64,000 nucleotides of DNA from an uncultured bacterium (GTDB lineage: Bacteria > Cyanobacteriota > Vampirovibrionia > Gastranaerophilales > Gastranaerophilaceae), in assembly GCA_902780525.1 (NCBI GenBank), contig CACZFL010000005.1, forward strand, positions 1 to 64,000. Direction: 5' to 3'. Within the stretch, counting starts at the first letter, position 1. Every line of letters starts with the position of its first letter. Below the pieces are notes generated by a model. That model was not told the DNA's origin. It made no database searches and saw only the letters and a list, made by a program, of their open reading frames with translations. This document shows, in pieces, positions 51,351 to 60,639 of the stretch. The position numbers and the translations under genes were made by a program.

Positions 51351-51827
51351 TTATTTTTCTCTTATAGAAATAACATTTTCTATTGAGTAGTATTCTCCGT
51401 TAACTTTAATTTTTCCTGTTCCGTCTTCAAAACTTGCTTCCGTAACATTTCCTGAAATCGTTGTCGGATGTTTCGGATCACTTTCGTTCGGTATTTGCAG
51501 TGTTACATCTTTACCTATCATTGACAATGTCTGGTTGATCTCTGAGTTCAACATCATGTCATCATACATTGCATTTATGTACTTAGCGCAATTTTCCAAA
51601 CCGCTGTTCATTTGAGTCATTTGTTCAAGTGATGAATACTGAGCTAATTGCGACAGCCATTGGGTGTTATCCATCGGCTCTGTTGGGTCTTGACTTTCTA
51701 ATTGTTTTAACATCAAAGTCAAGAACATATTGCTATTGTTTTGCATACCGGTTGTACGTGCCTGTTGTGACTGTATCTGTGTTGTTTCGTTTTTTATTGC
51801 TGTTAACTGGCTTGTTATTGTTGACAT
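51351..51827 (-). CDS. flgD: flagellar hook-capping protein FlgD
   Basis: 158 residues. 'SNMFLTLMLKQLESQDPTEPMDNTQWLSQLAQYSSLEQMTQMNSGLE' is the FlgD N-terminal signature. It is short: the C-terminal FlgD Ig/Tudor part is reduced to one strand-rich segment (about 105-158). FlgD caps the growing hook and is replaced by FlgK. Between fliK and flgE, as in many flagellar operons. Confidence 0.93.
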   Translation of the reverse strand: MSTITSQLTAIKNETTQIQSQQARTTGMQNNSNMFLTLMLKQLESQDPTEPMDNTQWLSQLAQYSSLEQMTQMNSGLENCAKYINAMYDDMMLNSEINQTLSMIGKDVTLQIPNESDPKHPTTISGNVTEASFEDGTGKIKVNGEYYSIENVISIREK

Positions 51828-51845
51828 AACCTTCTCTCCAAATTT

Positions 51846-53261
51846 TTATACATTACCTTCGTTTTCTAAACTGAACATCATTTCTTCGAAATTCTTACCG
51901 TCTTCTTTTTGTCTTTTTTCTCCCTGACGTTTGTATCCGCCTCTTGAACCTTCCTGTTCAGTATAATCATTTTCTGTGTCGCCTTCGCTGTTTTCAAGTT
52001 TTACGGATACATTATCAATATTTACTCCGTTTGCCAGCAGGCTTTCTTTTAACCCGCTCAACCCTTTCATTAAAGCATCCCTTGCTTCCTGTGTAGTTAC
52101 TGTAAATTGTGCAAGTATGCCGTCTTTTGTATTAACTAACTGTAAATTTAATTTACCGAGAGAGCCCGGATTTAATACCATGTTGAGTTTTGAGTTATTA
52201 AACATAGTCTCAAGCTGTTTGGTTATTTGTTCAATTATTCTTCCCGGAGCTATGGTTGTTGTTTTTACAGGTGTTATATTTTTTGATACTTCAGATGCAA
52301 CGGATTCATATTTTATGTCACCCTGAATCATTACTCTTGCTGCCTGTTCTTGTGGTGACTGATTCTGCATTAAGTCCCCCATAGAACTTTCTGTTTCTGC
52401 AGACTGCGAACTGAGAACTTCAACGTTCAGTTCTTTTACAATACTTTCGTTCACTACATTAGAAGGTTTATTTAATCCGATTTTTGAATGGGTTGTTTCT
52501 GCCGGTGTTTTGTTAATGATTTCTGCACCTTTTTTGATTTGTGCATCAAATTGTTTTAAAACTTCAGTATCTTTATTTGTTGTTGTATCTGTTGAGTTCA
52601 GATCTTGACGTAATACCGTATTTTTTGTGTTTGTACTGTTCTCATCGGTGGTAGTTTGTTCGTTTTCCGTACTTACGGCTACTGTTTTTTGAATTTGTGA
52701 CTGGAACATTAATAATGCCGCAGTATCATCCAGGGTAATAAGTTCGTTGTACATAGTTGGTTCCTCTTCTGTGACAGTTATTTCTTCTTCAGAATCCGAG
52801 TCTTCTTCTGTTACGGTATTATTCGTATCTTCTTCGTCAGTTGTAACAGCTTCTTTTTCATCGGTATTATCTGAAGTCTTTGATTTGTTTTCTTCTGTTT
52901 CTGTTGCGTCTTGTGTTTGCTGAGTGTTGTTACCAGTTGTTTCTGTTATATTTGATTCATTTGTCTCTGTCGAATCGTTACTGATTGTTTTGTCAGTAGT
53001 ATTATCTGTATTTGTATTATCTGTAGTATTCTTTTCGTTAACGGGTTGTTCTTGCGAATTTGTATCTACCGGCTTAGTGTCGGTATTCTTATTGTTTTGT
53101 TCTGCTTTTATTGATTTGGTGTCAGTATTATTTTTGTTAATTTCGCCGGTTTTGTTTTCAAAAATTTTTCCAAAGTCCATACCTGAAGACTTTGACATTT
53201 TATTTGTCAAATTTACTTTTTCTGAAACAATATTTAAGCTGTTAATTAATGCCTGTGTCAT
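51846..53261 (-). CDS. fliK: flagellar hook-length control protein FliK
   Basis: 471 residues. A long low-complexity Thr/Asn/Glu/Asp region (about 25-200) is typical of the molecular-ruler segment. The FliK C-terminal domain follows at about 350-440 ('LNMVLNPGSLGKLNLQLVNTKDGILAQFTVTTQEARDALMKGLSGLKESLLANGVN'). It sets hook length and switches export specificity. It overlaps fliJ by 20 bases. The ruler region is strongly acidic, more so than usual. Confidence 0.92.
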   Translation of the reverse strand: MTQALINSLNIVSEKVNLTNKMSKSSGMDFGKIFENKTGEINKNNTDTKSIKAEQNNKNTDTKPVDTNSQEQPVNEKNTTDNTNTDNTTDKTISNDSTETNESNITETTGNNTQQTQDATETEENKSKTSDNTDEKEAVTTDEEDTNNTVTEEDSDSEEEITVTEEEPTMYNELITLDDTAALLMFQSQIQKTVAVSTENEQTTTDENSTNTKNTVLRQDLNSTDTTTNKDTEVLKQFDAQIKKGAEIINKTPAETTHSKIGLNKPSNVVNESIVKELNVEVLSSQSAETESSMGDLMQNQSPQEQAARVMIQGDIKYESVASEVSKNITPVKTTTIAPGRIIEQITKQLETMFNNSKLNMVLNPGSLGKLNLQLVNTKDGILAQFTVTTQEARDALMKGLSGLKESLLANGVNIDNVSVKLENSEGDTENDYTEQEGSRGGYKRQGEKRQKEDGKNFEEMMFSLENEGNV

Positions 53262-53700
53262 TAAATCTGAACCTTGCTGATGTTATATCATCGATTTCTT
53301 TTGTTTCGGATTGCAAAAACTCTTTGTAGTATTCTTTTTCCTGTTTTTCTTTGAGTTTTTTCAAAACCTCAACTTTTTTATGAGCTTCAAGAACTTCCTT
53401 TTGCTTTATCTTCAGGATGTTTTGTGTGTTAGCAATAATTCTTTCCTGGTTTACCGCATCATTATTCAGTTTCACTACGTAGTTTTGACGCATTTGTACC
53501 TGAACAATATCAAGTTCTTCTTGAGTACTAAGTGCTTCCAAATCTGATTTGTTTTCCTCCTGAGCTTGTATAATCAATTGAAGTTTTTCTTTTTGCGAAT
53601 TGAGTGCCGTTACAATTTTAGCTAATTCCATTTGCCTGGCTTCTAATTCGTTTTCACGCATGTTTAAAACCGTTTGCATGCGGAATTTAAACTTTTTCAA
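53242..53700 (-). CDS. fliJ: flagellar export chaperone-like protein FliJ
   Basis: 152 residues. I set the start at a TTG (53700-53698) giving MKKFKFRMQTVLNMRE, since GAGGTAGG lies just before it and the family starts this way; the frame extends to a TTG at 53718. The whole protein is a coiled coil. FliJ links the FliI ATPase to the export gate. No fliI is next to it within the window; an intergenic gap lies upstream. Confidence 0.85.
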   Translation of the reverse strand: MKKFKFRMQTVLNMRENELEARQMELAKIVTALNSQKEKLQLIIQAQEENKSDLEALSTQEELDIVQVQMRQNYVVKLNNDAVNQERIIANTQNILKIKQKEVLEAHKKVEVLKKLKEKQEKEYYKEFLQSETKEIDDITSARFRFNDTGIN

Positions 53701-53920
53701 TTTACCTACCTCGTCCAAGAGTACAAATAGTACCTTTATTACTTTACCTCATGTTTTTTATATTCACCTCATATAAACGTAGGAGATTTTTGATTTTATT
53801 TTGATAATTTTGCCTTCTTATCCTATTGCAAGAAATTTGGGTGTATGATAAAATTATTTTGCAGGGGAGTTATGCGGAGGACAAAATTCTCGTTTCGCGC
53901 ACATTAATAAAGAGGTGATA

Positions 53921-54157
53921 ATGCAAGTTTCTGCTATAAATACTCAGGGTGACAACGGATACATTATGACAAATAATATGGTTGTATATAATACCCGATT
54001 TTATGACAGAGAGACTTCTTTTAATTCTTTAACCCCCTATTCAACAAAAAAGACTGCTTCGGAAGAAAAACTTCCTTATGTTTTTGACAGCGTAAATCAA
54101 TGGAAAAATTTCTGCCACAGAAGAATTCTTGGCGGGAAACTTAATGTTATTGCATAA
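53921..54157 (+). CDS. small lineage-type protein (78 aa)
   Basis: 78 residues from the ATG at 53921 (AGAGGTGATA upstream). It starts 'MQVSAINTQ' and contains 'RETSFNSLTPY', the recurrent F-N-S segment; the C-terminus 'WKNFCHRRILGGKLNVIA' is basic. It precedes ribF by three bases. Unknown function. Confidence 0.7.
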   Translation: MQVSAINTQGDNGYIMTNNMVVYNTRFYDRETSFNSLTPYSTKKTASEEKLPYVFDSVNQWKNFCHRRILGGKLNVIA

Positions 54158-54160
54158 TTT

Positions 54161-55003
54161 ATGGGTAAAAGTTTAATTTTAGGTTTTTTTGACGGAGTAC
54201 ACAAAGCACACAGGGCTGTTATTGAGTCTGCTTTAAATTGTTCGGAAGATGTTACATTGATTACATTTAAAGAGTCACCCGCTGTTTATTTTTGTCATAA
54301 AGCAGAATATATCCTTTCAAGGGAGGAATCAGTAAACAAGATGAAATTACTTGGGGTTAAGGAAGTTGTTGAACTCGATTTTCCGGATATTGCAGATATA
54401 ACTGCTGAAAAATATCTTGAACATATCGTTGACACTTATAAACCAAACTATATTTCCACAGGGTATAACCATACGTTTGGATTAAATAAAGCAGGTAATT
54501 CAACCTTTTTGGAACAAAACGAATCCAAATACGGATATAAATATATTTGTACTCTGCCTGTTGAGGAAAATTGTGAAATAATCAGTTCAACTCTTATAAA
54601 AGAATATATTAAAAAAGGTAATGTAGAATATGCAAATTACCTTTTGGAAAGTAGTTTTATTCTGGAAGGAACTGTTATTCATGGTGCAAAAATCGGCAGA
54701 ACGATAGGATTTCCGACTGCTAATATTAATTATTCAAAAGATATTGTTAAACTGCCTTTCGGCGTGTATAGTGCGCTTATAAACGGCAAAAAAACCGTTA
54801 TGAATTGGGGGATGAAGCCAACCGTTAATAATACGCAAGAACCGGTTGTTGAAGCGCATATTCTTGATTTTGACGGAGATTTGTACGGAAAGAAAATTAA
54901 AATTGAAGTCCTAAAACAAATCAGAGGCGAGAAAAAATTTGCAAGCTTAGATGAACTAAAAACTCAAATTAGTGAGGATGTTAAACAATGCTTAGAGTTG
55001 TAA
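54161..55003 (+). CDS. ribF: bifunctional riboflavin kinase/FAD synthetase
   Basis: 280 residues. N-terminal adenylyltransferase ('LILGFFDGVHKAHRAVI', 'YNHTFGLNKAG') and C-terminal flavokinase ('GRTIGFPTANINYSKDIVKLPFGVYSALI'). It makes FMN and FAD, the cofactors used among others by the flavodiiron protein. It overlaps the next gene by 16 bases. The N-terminus is slightly short of the usual 'VxxGxFDGVHxGH'. Confidence 0.95.
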   Translation: MGKSLILGFFDGVHKAHRAVIESALNCSEDVTLITFKESPAVYFCHKAEYILSREESVNKMKLLGVKEVVELDFPDIADITAEKYLEHIVDTYKPNYISTGYNHTFGLNKAGNSTFLEQNESKYGYKYICTLPVEENCEIISSTLIKEYIKKGNVEYANYLLESSFILEGTVIHGAKIGRTIGFPTANINYSKDIVKLPFGVYSALINGKKTVMNWGMKPTVNNTQEPVVEAHILDFDGDLYGKKIKIEVLKQIRGEKKFASLDELKTQISEDVKQCLEL

Positions 55004-55941
55004 TAATCGGATACGGCGAAATGTTCACAAACCTGATTGCGGGAACGCTTGACGCAAACTGCGAGATAGTAGGTGTTTTGAGAAAAGAAATGGCTAAATA
55101 TAGCCCGATTATCAGAAAGTTTAAAGATGTTATTTACCCCTCGCTTGATTACAATTACATAAAAAGCTACAATTTGCCTGAGATTCATGCGTGCGGGGTA
55201 AATACGGAAAAGTTCAAAAAGGAGCTTCTAAAATTAAACCCTGATATTATTCTTGTTGGCTCTTGGGGAGAACTTATTAAAAAAGAGATTTATGACATCC
55301 CTAAAATTGCAACTATTAATGCGCATCCGTCTTTGCTTCCAAAATACAGAGGACCAAACCCTTATTTTTGGGTTATAAGAAATCAGGAACAAACAACGGG
55401 TGTATCATTTCATCTTTTGGATAGCGACTACGATACAGGAGCTATCCTTGCGCAGGAAGAAATAAAAATTTACCCATCCGATACGGGAAAAACTCTCAAA
55501 GAACGAACCGTTTTAACAGCCCGTGGTGTTGTTTGTGAGCTTCTTAAAGATTTAAGCGAAGATATCATTATTCCTCTTACTCAGGCTGAAGAAAAATCTA
55601 CATACTATTCTCATCCGTGCGGATATGAACTTGATTTTTCAAAAAGTGCGGAAGAAAATTATGCTATAATCCGTTCTATTTACCCTTGGGATAATGCATA
55701 TTTTTATCATGATATAATTTGCCTTTCGGCTTTACCGCTGGGCAGTGAAATATTAGAAAATACAACTAAATACACAGAATACGGAACAATAACCGACGTA
55801 AACATTGATAATAAAACAATAGATATTTTATGCGGTGACGGAAAAGTTTTGAGAATAAGATGTGAACACCTAAAAAAATACGACAGACCTTTTACAAGAA
55901 ATTATTTGAAAAGAGAAATAAAAATAGGGTGCATTGTTTAA
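54988..55941 (+). CDS. formyltransferase family protein (Fmt-like)
   Basis: 317 residues. The formyltransferase catalytic signature is 'ATINAHPSLLPKYRGPNPYFWVIRNQEQTTGVSFHLLDSDYDTGAIL' with Asn, His and Asp in the expected spacing, and a C-terminal OB-like domain follows. It fits methionyl-tRNA formyltransferase, but the N-terminal motif is weak ('VVIIGYGEMFTNLIAGTL'), so a sugar or other formyltransferase is possible. Coupled to ribF by overlap. Two GGGGTAAAT words lie within the gene (55132-55140, 55195-55203). Confidence 0.8.
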   Translation: MLRVVIIGYGEMFTNLIAGTLDANCEIVGVLRKEMAKYSPIIRKFKDVIYPSLDYNYIKSYNLPEIHACGVNTEKFKKELLKLNPDIILVGSWGELIKKEIYDIPKIATINAHPSLLPKYRGPNPYFWVIRNQEQTTGVSFHLLDSDYDTGAILAQEEIKIYPSDTGKTLKERTVLTARGVVCELLKDLSEDIIIPLTQAEEKSTYYSHPCGYELDFSKSAEENYAIIRSIYPWDNAYFYHDIICLSALPLGSEILENTTKYTEYGTITDVNIDNKTIDILCGDGKVLRIRCEHLKKYDRPFTRNYLKREIKIGCIV

Positions 55942-55994
55942 TAATGACCCTTTTCTATATAATATCGGCCGTGTAAAACACTAACCTGCTTGTT

Positions 55995-57521
55995 CTATTT
56001 TCCAAAACCTATTGACGGTCTTGTTGCATTTGTTTTATAGAGTTCTTCTTTAATTTTCTTATTTTGGCTTTCAGGTTTTGATATTACTTCTTCATAGTCC
56101 TGAAGAGTTATATCACGAATACCGTTTATGAATGCCATTTTTCTTGTTTCTGTTGCAAAATCTTCCAACGCTCTTATCGGGAAATTTTCAGTGAGTTCTG
56201 CTATTTTATCCAGAGCCTGTTCGTCTTTTGCCAGGTTTTGTCCGTTATCTGTTTCTTCAAGTTTAAGTTTTATTATTGATTTTCTTGCATCTTTATCAGG
56301 AAGTCCGGTATAAATCTGCTGTCTTAGTCTTGAAGTAAACGCTTTATCTATACCGTCATAGTTGTTTGTTGCTGCCATAACTATAATATTATTTTTCGGT
56401 GCATCCTGTACACGTTTTAGGAAAACACTGAGTTCACTCTTTTTATGGTCATGCATAAATCCATTTCTGTTTCCTACAATTCCGTCAACATCGTCTATAA
56501 ACAAAATTACCGGTTTTTCTTCCGTTGCAATTGAAGCTGCGTAATCAAAAACTGCACCTAAATTAATCTCACTGCCGTTTATGTATTCTGAACCGAAAGA
56601 ATCTGTTGTAAGCTCCAAAAGCGGCAAACCTGTTTCCACAGAAAGTCTTTCTACAATGGTTGTTTTACCGCATCCCGGAGGTCCGTAGAACAAAATACCA
56701 TTCGGCATTTTTATACCGTAGTGTTTTTCGTTATATTTTGCTTTGGAAGGATCCTTCAGAGGAATAATAATATCTTCGGTAAGCTGTTGCTTAAGTTCTT
56801 CCATACCGCCTAACGATGCAAAACCTTTCAATTCGTTTTCATCTTTAGGTTCGTAGTGTAAAACTTTGCTCTTGCCAAGTTCTATTCTTGCTTTTAAATC
56901 TTTGCTGCTTTTGTCTGCAACGCCGATGTCTTCTAAATCTGCTTCTGTGTTGCTGTCGATTTCTTCTTCTTCCTGATAATTTTCATCCTCCTCAAGATAT
57001 TTTTGTTTATATGCATTTGTTAAACCGGAGAAGTCAAAATTGAGATCAGGAAATTGTTCTTTCATAACGTTTTGTAAAACATAAGTCGCAGTTTCTGCCT
57101 GATTTTGAACTTCTTGCTCATATAAAATATCAGCAAGTGTGTTCATCCAGTGAGCAGGTTGTTCCTCTTCAAGGTTTCTGCTTACGATTTCTTCCTGGTA
57201 GCTCTCGAGTTCTTTCTTTCTGTAATCAAAATTTGGGAAGAATCTGTTTATCAAATCCGTTATCTGAACTTTCAAAGGTATAAAAGAAGCAGTAAGTAAT
57301 GTCAATTCAATACCCCTTTTGGTGTTTTTCTTTTCTGCCAGTCTTAAATCTTTTTCTGCTTCATTTGTTGTCATTACAAGATTTTTTAAATATTTATAAA
57401 ACCCTTTATTTTGTTTTTGTTTTTCAAAATGGTGTATTAGTGATGCATTAACCTCCGGATTATAACCAAACGAAGTATTAAATCTGCCGGTTTCTGCTGT
57501 TTGAATTTTCTGAATTTGCAT
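55995..57521 (-). CDS. AAA ATPase with N-terminal TSFGY segment
   Basis: 508 residues. The N-terminus 'MQIQKIQTAETGRFNTSFGYNPEV' carries the recurrent segment; a hydrophobic stretch lies near 72-90; a long acidic region follows. The AAA module (about 240-470) has the canonical Walker A 'GPPGCGKTT', Walker B 'VILFIDDVDGI' and the arginine-finger 'FTSRLRQQI'. It differs from the GKN pair at 31.6-34.1 kb in having a normal P-loop. Substrate unknown; the module is of the CDC48/FtsH-like type without a protease. Confidence 0.85.
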   Translation of the reverse strand: MQIQKIQTAETGRFNTSFGYNPEVNASLIHHFEKQKQNKGFYKYLKNLVMTTNEAEKDLRLAEKKNTKRGIELTLLTASFIPLKVQITDLINRFFPNFDYRKKELESYQEEIVSRNLEEEQPAHWMNTLADILYEQEVQNQAETATYVLQNVMKEQFPDLNFDFSGLTNAYKQKYLEEDENYQEEEEIDSNTEADLEDIGVADKSSKDLKARIELGKSKVLHYEPKDENELKGFASLGGMEELKQQLTEDIIIPLKDPSKAKYNEKHYGIKMPNGILFYGPPGCGKTTIVERLSVETGLPLLELTTDSFGSEYINGSEINLGAVFDYAASIATEEKPVILFIDDVDGIVGNRNGFMHDHKKSELSVFLKRVQDAPKNNIIVMAATNNYDGIDKAFTSRLRQQIYTGLPDKDARKSIIKLKLEETDNGQNLAKDEQALDKIAELTENFPIRALEDFATETRKMAFINGIRDITLQDYEEVISKPESQNKKIKEELYKTNATRPSIGFGK

Positions 57522-57722
57522 TTATCTTTTCCTCTGAAATAACGTACGGATTAATATTCTATGTATGTTAATAAACATCTGAAAAATTTTTTTGCCATTT
57601 ATATTTACAAAATTTTACATTAACTATAAAAATCCTATTAATAGAGGATTGAGGATTTGTACATAAGGTGGCATACTTAGTTTATAAGGAATTATTGTGT
57701 TCCAAACTTGGGGAAAATGATT

Positions 57723-58304
57723 ATGGCACTTAATGCACTTGAGCAAAATTTAATGAGTTCAAAGTTTAATTCTCTGATGACGACTCTGTTAGGAGGAAAA
57801 GCGGCAGAGAAAAATACCAATAACTCATACTATGCCAAAAAAGGCGAACCAATGTATCAGGAAGATATGGATTCTGACAGAGATGGTATAGTTTCCTTTG
57901 ACGAGTTTAAGGAATACTGTAAATCAAATAATATATCTTCAAAGGATGTATCGGATATGATTGACATGAGGATGGCATACAGAATGTCACAATATGCCGC
58001 CGATACATTAATGAAAGCAGATTTAAAAAAACTGGAAACCGGCAATCTGGATTTGATATATGCAAATGACGGTGACGGAAATTACGATGCAGATATAGAT
58101 TTAGATAAAGATTCAAAAATTTCATATACTGAATACTTAAGATATTGTGAACAAAATGCGAAAATGGAAGCAAAGAATTCAGATACGAAAATTGTGGGAG
58201 ATGACAAGAGAAAATTTATGACCATAAGTTTTGGTCATGCTTCCAATGCTTATAACAGAGTGCAGTCTGAAGCACCAGAAGGCAAGGTTGAAAGTAAGGC
58301 CTGA
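57723..58304 (+). CDS. EF-hand calcium-binding protein
   Basis: 193 residues from the ATG at 57723 (GGGGA eight bases upstream; an ATG at 57717 and a TTG at 57708 are also in frame). Two canonical loops are seen: 'DSDRDGIVSFDE' and 'DLDKDSKISYTE', each with acidic residues at loop positions 1, 3, 5 and 12. A further, less complete acidic stretch ('NDGDGNYDAD') lies before the second. Bacterial EF-hand proteins bind calcium as sensors or buffers; no signal peptide here, so cytoplasmic. Confidence 0.85.
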   Translation: MALNALEQNLMSSKFNSLMTTLLGGKAAEKNTNNSYYAKKGEPMYQEDMDSDRDGIVSFDEFKEYCKSNNISSKDVSDMIDMRMAYRMSQYAADTLMKADLKKLETGNLDLIYANDGDGNYDADIDLDKDSKISYTEYLRYCEQNAKMEAKNSDTKIVGDDKRKFMTISFGHASNAYNRVQSEAPEGKVESKA

Positions 58305-58425
58305 AAAATTATCCGCAAAGATTATCTTTTGTACCAATTAATATTTTATTCAGCTGGCATAATATGATAAAGTAATTTTTAAGGGTGGTTGAATAATTAT
58401 ATATTTACCCCCGGAAAGGATTTTT

Positions 58426-58818
58426 ATGAACAAAAATATTATTTGGATTTTACTTATTTTTATTGTTCCTATGGCTGTATATTTCGGTCTGACAAAAAAT
58501 AATCCGGTTTCAAATCAGGCTGTTGCAATTACCGGTGATGAAATTATTAAGTTCTCTTCTCCGATGTGTTACGAATGCAGTGAATTGGAAAAAGTTATGG
58601 ATGGAATATTTCCAAAATATGAGGATAAAATTACACTTCATAAAGTTGACGTTACAAAAAGAGATAAAGATACAAGTGCATTAATAAAAGAATACAAGGT
58701 TACTCTTGTACCTACGACAGTTTTTAAAAATCAGGACGGAAAGATTACAAAACGGGTTGAAGGTTCTATGAAACCTGAAGTTTTGGAAGAATATATGGTA
58801 GAGCTTATCAATGACTAA
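58426..58818 (+). CDS. membrane-anchored thioredoxin-like protein
   Basis: 130 residues. One N-terminal membrane segment ('IIWILLIFIVPMAVYFGL') and a thioredoxin fold with 'FSSPMCYECSELEKVM'; the CYEC pair is the redox site. The usual cis-Pro loop is 'LVPTTVFKN'. The domain faces the periplasm and probably gets electrons from the CcdA-type protein encoded by the next gene, which overlaps by eight bases. Confidence 0.9.
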   Translation: MNKNIIWILLIFIVPMAVYFGLTKNNPVSNQAVAITGDEIIKFSSPMCYECSELEKVMDGIFPKYEDKITLHKVDVTKRDKDTSALIKEYKVTLVPTTVFKNQDGKITKRVEGSMKPEVLEEYMVELIND

Positions 58819-59521
58819 TTTTGTGCAAATACTAATGAATGCTGATACCGGTGGTATAACTTGGCTGCTTTTGTTTGGTGCCTCTTTTTTAGGTGGAGTG
58901 TTAGCATCGGTTTCACCGTGTTCACTTGCCATGCTTCCATTAATGATAGGATATGTCGGCGGATGCTCTAAGGAAACACCACTTAGAACACTTGTTCAGC
59001 TATCCTGCTTTATTCTCGGTACGGCAGTTGTTTTTACAATAATAGGGATAATCTGTGCCGTAACGGGAAGTGTTTTTGCATCAGCTCTTGGCGGATATTT
59101 TACACTTATTATGGCATCGCTTTTACTTGTTATAGGACTTAAAATTACGGATATTCTTGATTTTGAGGTTCCGGTTATTATCAAATCCATGCCGCAGAAT
59201 AATACAAACTCGCTTGTATTATATCCGGTTCTTTTAGGTATAGCTTTTGCTCTTGCAGGAACTCCGTGTTCAACACCAATCTTGGCCGGAATAATGGTTT
59301 TTGCCGCTATGGGCAAAAATCTTGCTGCAGCCATAGTAATGCTGTTTCTGTTCGCTATTGGTCAGGGCTTGATACTTATTTTAGCGGGTATTTTTACTTC
59401 TACCGTAAAAAACATTAAAAAATTCTCAAATATTACGGACAAACTTGTAAAAATAAGCGGTTGGCTGATTATTTTTGTAAGTATTTATTTGTACTGCAGA
59501 GTGTTTTTGCCGTTAATTTAG
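58811..59521 (+). CDS. CcdA/DsbD-type transmembrane thiol-electron carrier
   Basis: 236 residues, six membrane helices. The two redox Cys lie in 'VSPCSLAMLPLMIGY' and 'AGTPCSTPILAGIM', the two halves of the CcdA pseudo-repeat. It moves reducing power from cytoplasmic thioredoxin to the periplasmic thioredoxin-like partner. Convergent overlap of nine bases with the next gene. Confidence 0.92.
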   Translation: MTNFVQILMNADTGGITWLLLFGASFLGGVLASVSPCSLAMLPLMIGYVGGCSKETPLRTLVQLSCFILGTAVVFTIIGIICAVTGSVFASALGGYFTLIMASLLLVIGLKITDILDFEVPVIIKSMPQNNTNSLVLYPVLLGIAFALAGTPCSTPILAGIMVFAAMGKNLAAAIVMLFLFAIGQGLILILAGIFTSTVKNIKKFSNITDKLVKISGWLIIFVSIYLYCRVFLPLI

Positions 59522-59956
59522 AAGCTCTTGTTCAATAATCTCTGCTGCAGTGCGTACAAAATTTTCACACGGTCTTGAGGCATAGTATTCAGATGTGCGG
59601 GCAGAAGGTATCGGATTATCATCAATATCCAAGCCGAGTAACTCTCTGCAGATAATAGTTCCATGTTCTTTTTTAAACTTTTTAGAAAGCTCTTGAATGA
59701 GCTGATATTGGCGGGTTTTTCCTATATCATCACCGGGAATTTCGTATCCTTTAAGCATGCCTGCTATCATAAACATGGCACTTACGGCACCGCAAACTTC
59801 ACGCATCCTTCCCATGCCGCCACCAAAAGAAGAAGCAAGCTTCATAGCTGTTTTGTTATCAAGTCCGATTATGTCAGCAAAAGCACATAAAACTGATTGT
59901 GAACAGTTGCAGCCGTTTGTAAAATTTTTTTCTGCTTTGTCAGAATATTCCCCCAT
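59513..59956 (-). CDS. C_GCAxxG_C_C family protein
   Basis: 147 residues. The family Cys pattern is visible: 'NGCNCSQSVLCAFADIIG', 'ASSFGGGMGRMREVCGAVSAMFMI', and Cys near the C-terminus ('IICRELLG', 'RPCENFV'). The family is thought to bind metal or undergo redox change; function is unproven. The gene has no leader of note and is divergent from the next rightward gene. Confidence 0.88.
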   Translation of the reverse strand: MGEYSDKAEKNFTNGCNCSQSVLCAFADIIGLDNKTAMKLASSFGGGMGRMREVCGAVSAMFMIAGMLKGYEIPGDDIGKTRQYQLIQELSKKFKKEHGTIICRELLGLDIDDNPIPSARTSEYYASRPCENFVRTAAEIIEQELLN

Positions 59957-60114
59957 AAAAACATATTACCACGAATTTCTGTAACAGGTCAAATGCTTGT
60001 AAAATATAGCTTTTTAAAGTTTTTCGTACAAAAAATGAACAAATTTATTTTCATTTTCGTTTACATTATGTAGGCACTGGAAAAGGAACTTTTAATCATA
60101 AAAGGAGAGTAAAA

Positions 60115-60423
60115 ATGTCAGAAGAAGAAAAATGTGAAACAAAATGTTTTTGTCAAAACAAAACATTCAGAAAATTTTTAGTAATAGCTTTGGGAACATT
60201 TGTAGGCGTGTATGCAGCATTAAGCTTGTTCGCAGCAACGCACCGTCCGCCGATGATGCGTCCCTGCCCGATGGGTTTCAGAGGCCCGGCTCCTGTAATG
60301 GCTCCGTGTCCGTTCCATAAACATCATCACCATTTTATTAAAGAATTTAAAGGTGACAAAGGCGAGTTCCAGAAAGCTATAAATGTTCAGCCAACTTCCG
60401 CACCTTTTGAGGGGAAGAGATAA
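60115..60423 (+). CDS. small membrane protein with Met/Pro/His-rich tail
   Basis: 102 residues, AAAGGAGAG upstream. A cytoplasmic Cys-rich N-terminus ('EKCETKCFCQNK') is followed by one membrane helix ('FLVIALGTFVGVYAALSLFAA'). The tail holds 'PPMMRPCPMGF' and 'APCPFHKHHHHF', with clustered Met, Cys and His that could bind a metal such as Cu or Ni. Function is inferred only from composition. Confidence 0.75.
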   Translation: MSEEEKCETKCFCQNKTFRKFLVIALGTFVGVYAALSLFAATHRPPMMRPCPMGFRGPAPVMAPCPFHKHHHHFIKEFKGDKGEFQKAINVQPTSAPFEGKR

Positions 60424-60483
60424 GATGTTTAAAACTAATCAACTAAAACTAATCAACTACAACCTGAATACTATTATTGGGAT

Positions 60484-60513
60484 GGGGTAAATCTTTGATT
60501 TACCCTTTTTTTT
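60484..60513 (+). terminator. terminator built from inverted GGGTAAAT words
   Basis: GGGTAAATC (60485-60493) and GATTTACCC (60497-60505) form a nine-base stem with a three-base loop and eight T residues. Two inverted copies of the dispersed word serve as the stem. Confidence 0.8.
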
Positions 60514-60533
60514 CTGTGAGTAAATGAAGAAGA

Positions 60534-60583
60534 GGGGTAAATATTAGGGGTAAATGTATGGGGGTAAATGTATGGGGGTAAAT
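60534..60583 (+). repeat. four clustered GGGGTAAAT words
   Basis: Exact copies at 60534-60542, 60547-60555, 60561-60569 and 60575-60583, the last two separated by GTATG. This is the densest cluster of the dispersed word. It fills the gap between the terminator and the tRNA. Confidence 0.85.
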
Positions 60584-60639
60584 ATTGCTTGATATTTAAA
60601 AATGTTTGTGTGAAAATGGTTTTATAACTTAAAAAATTT

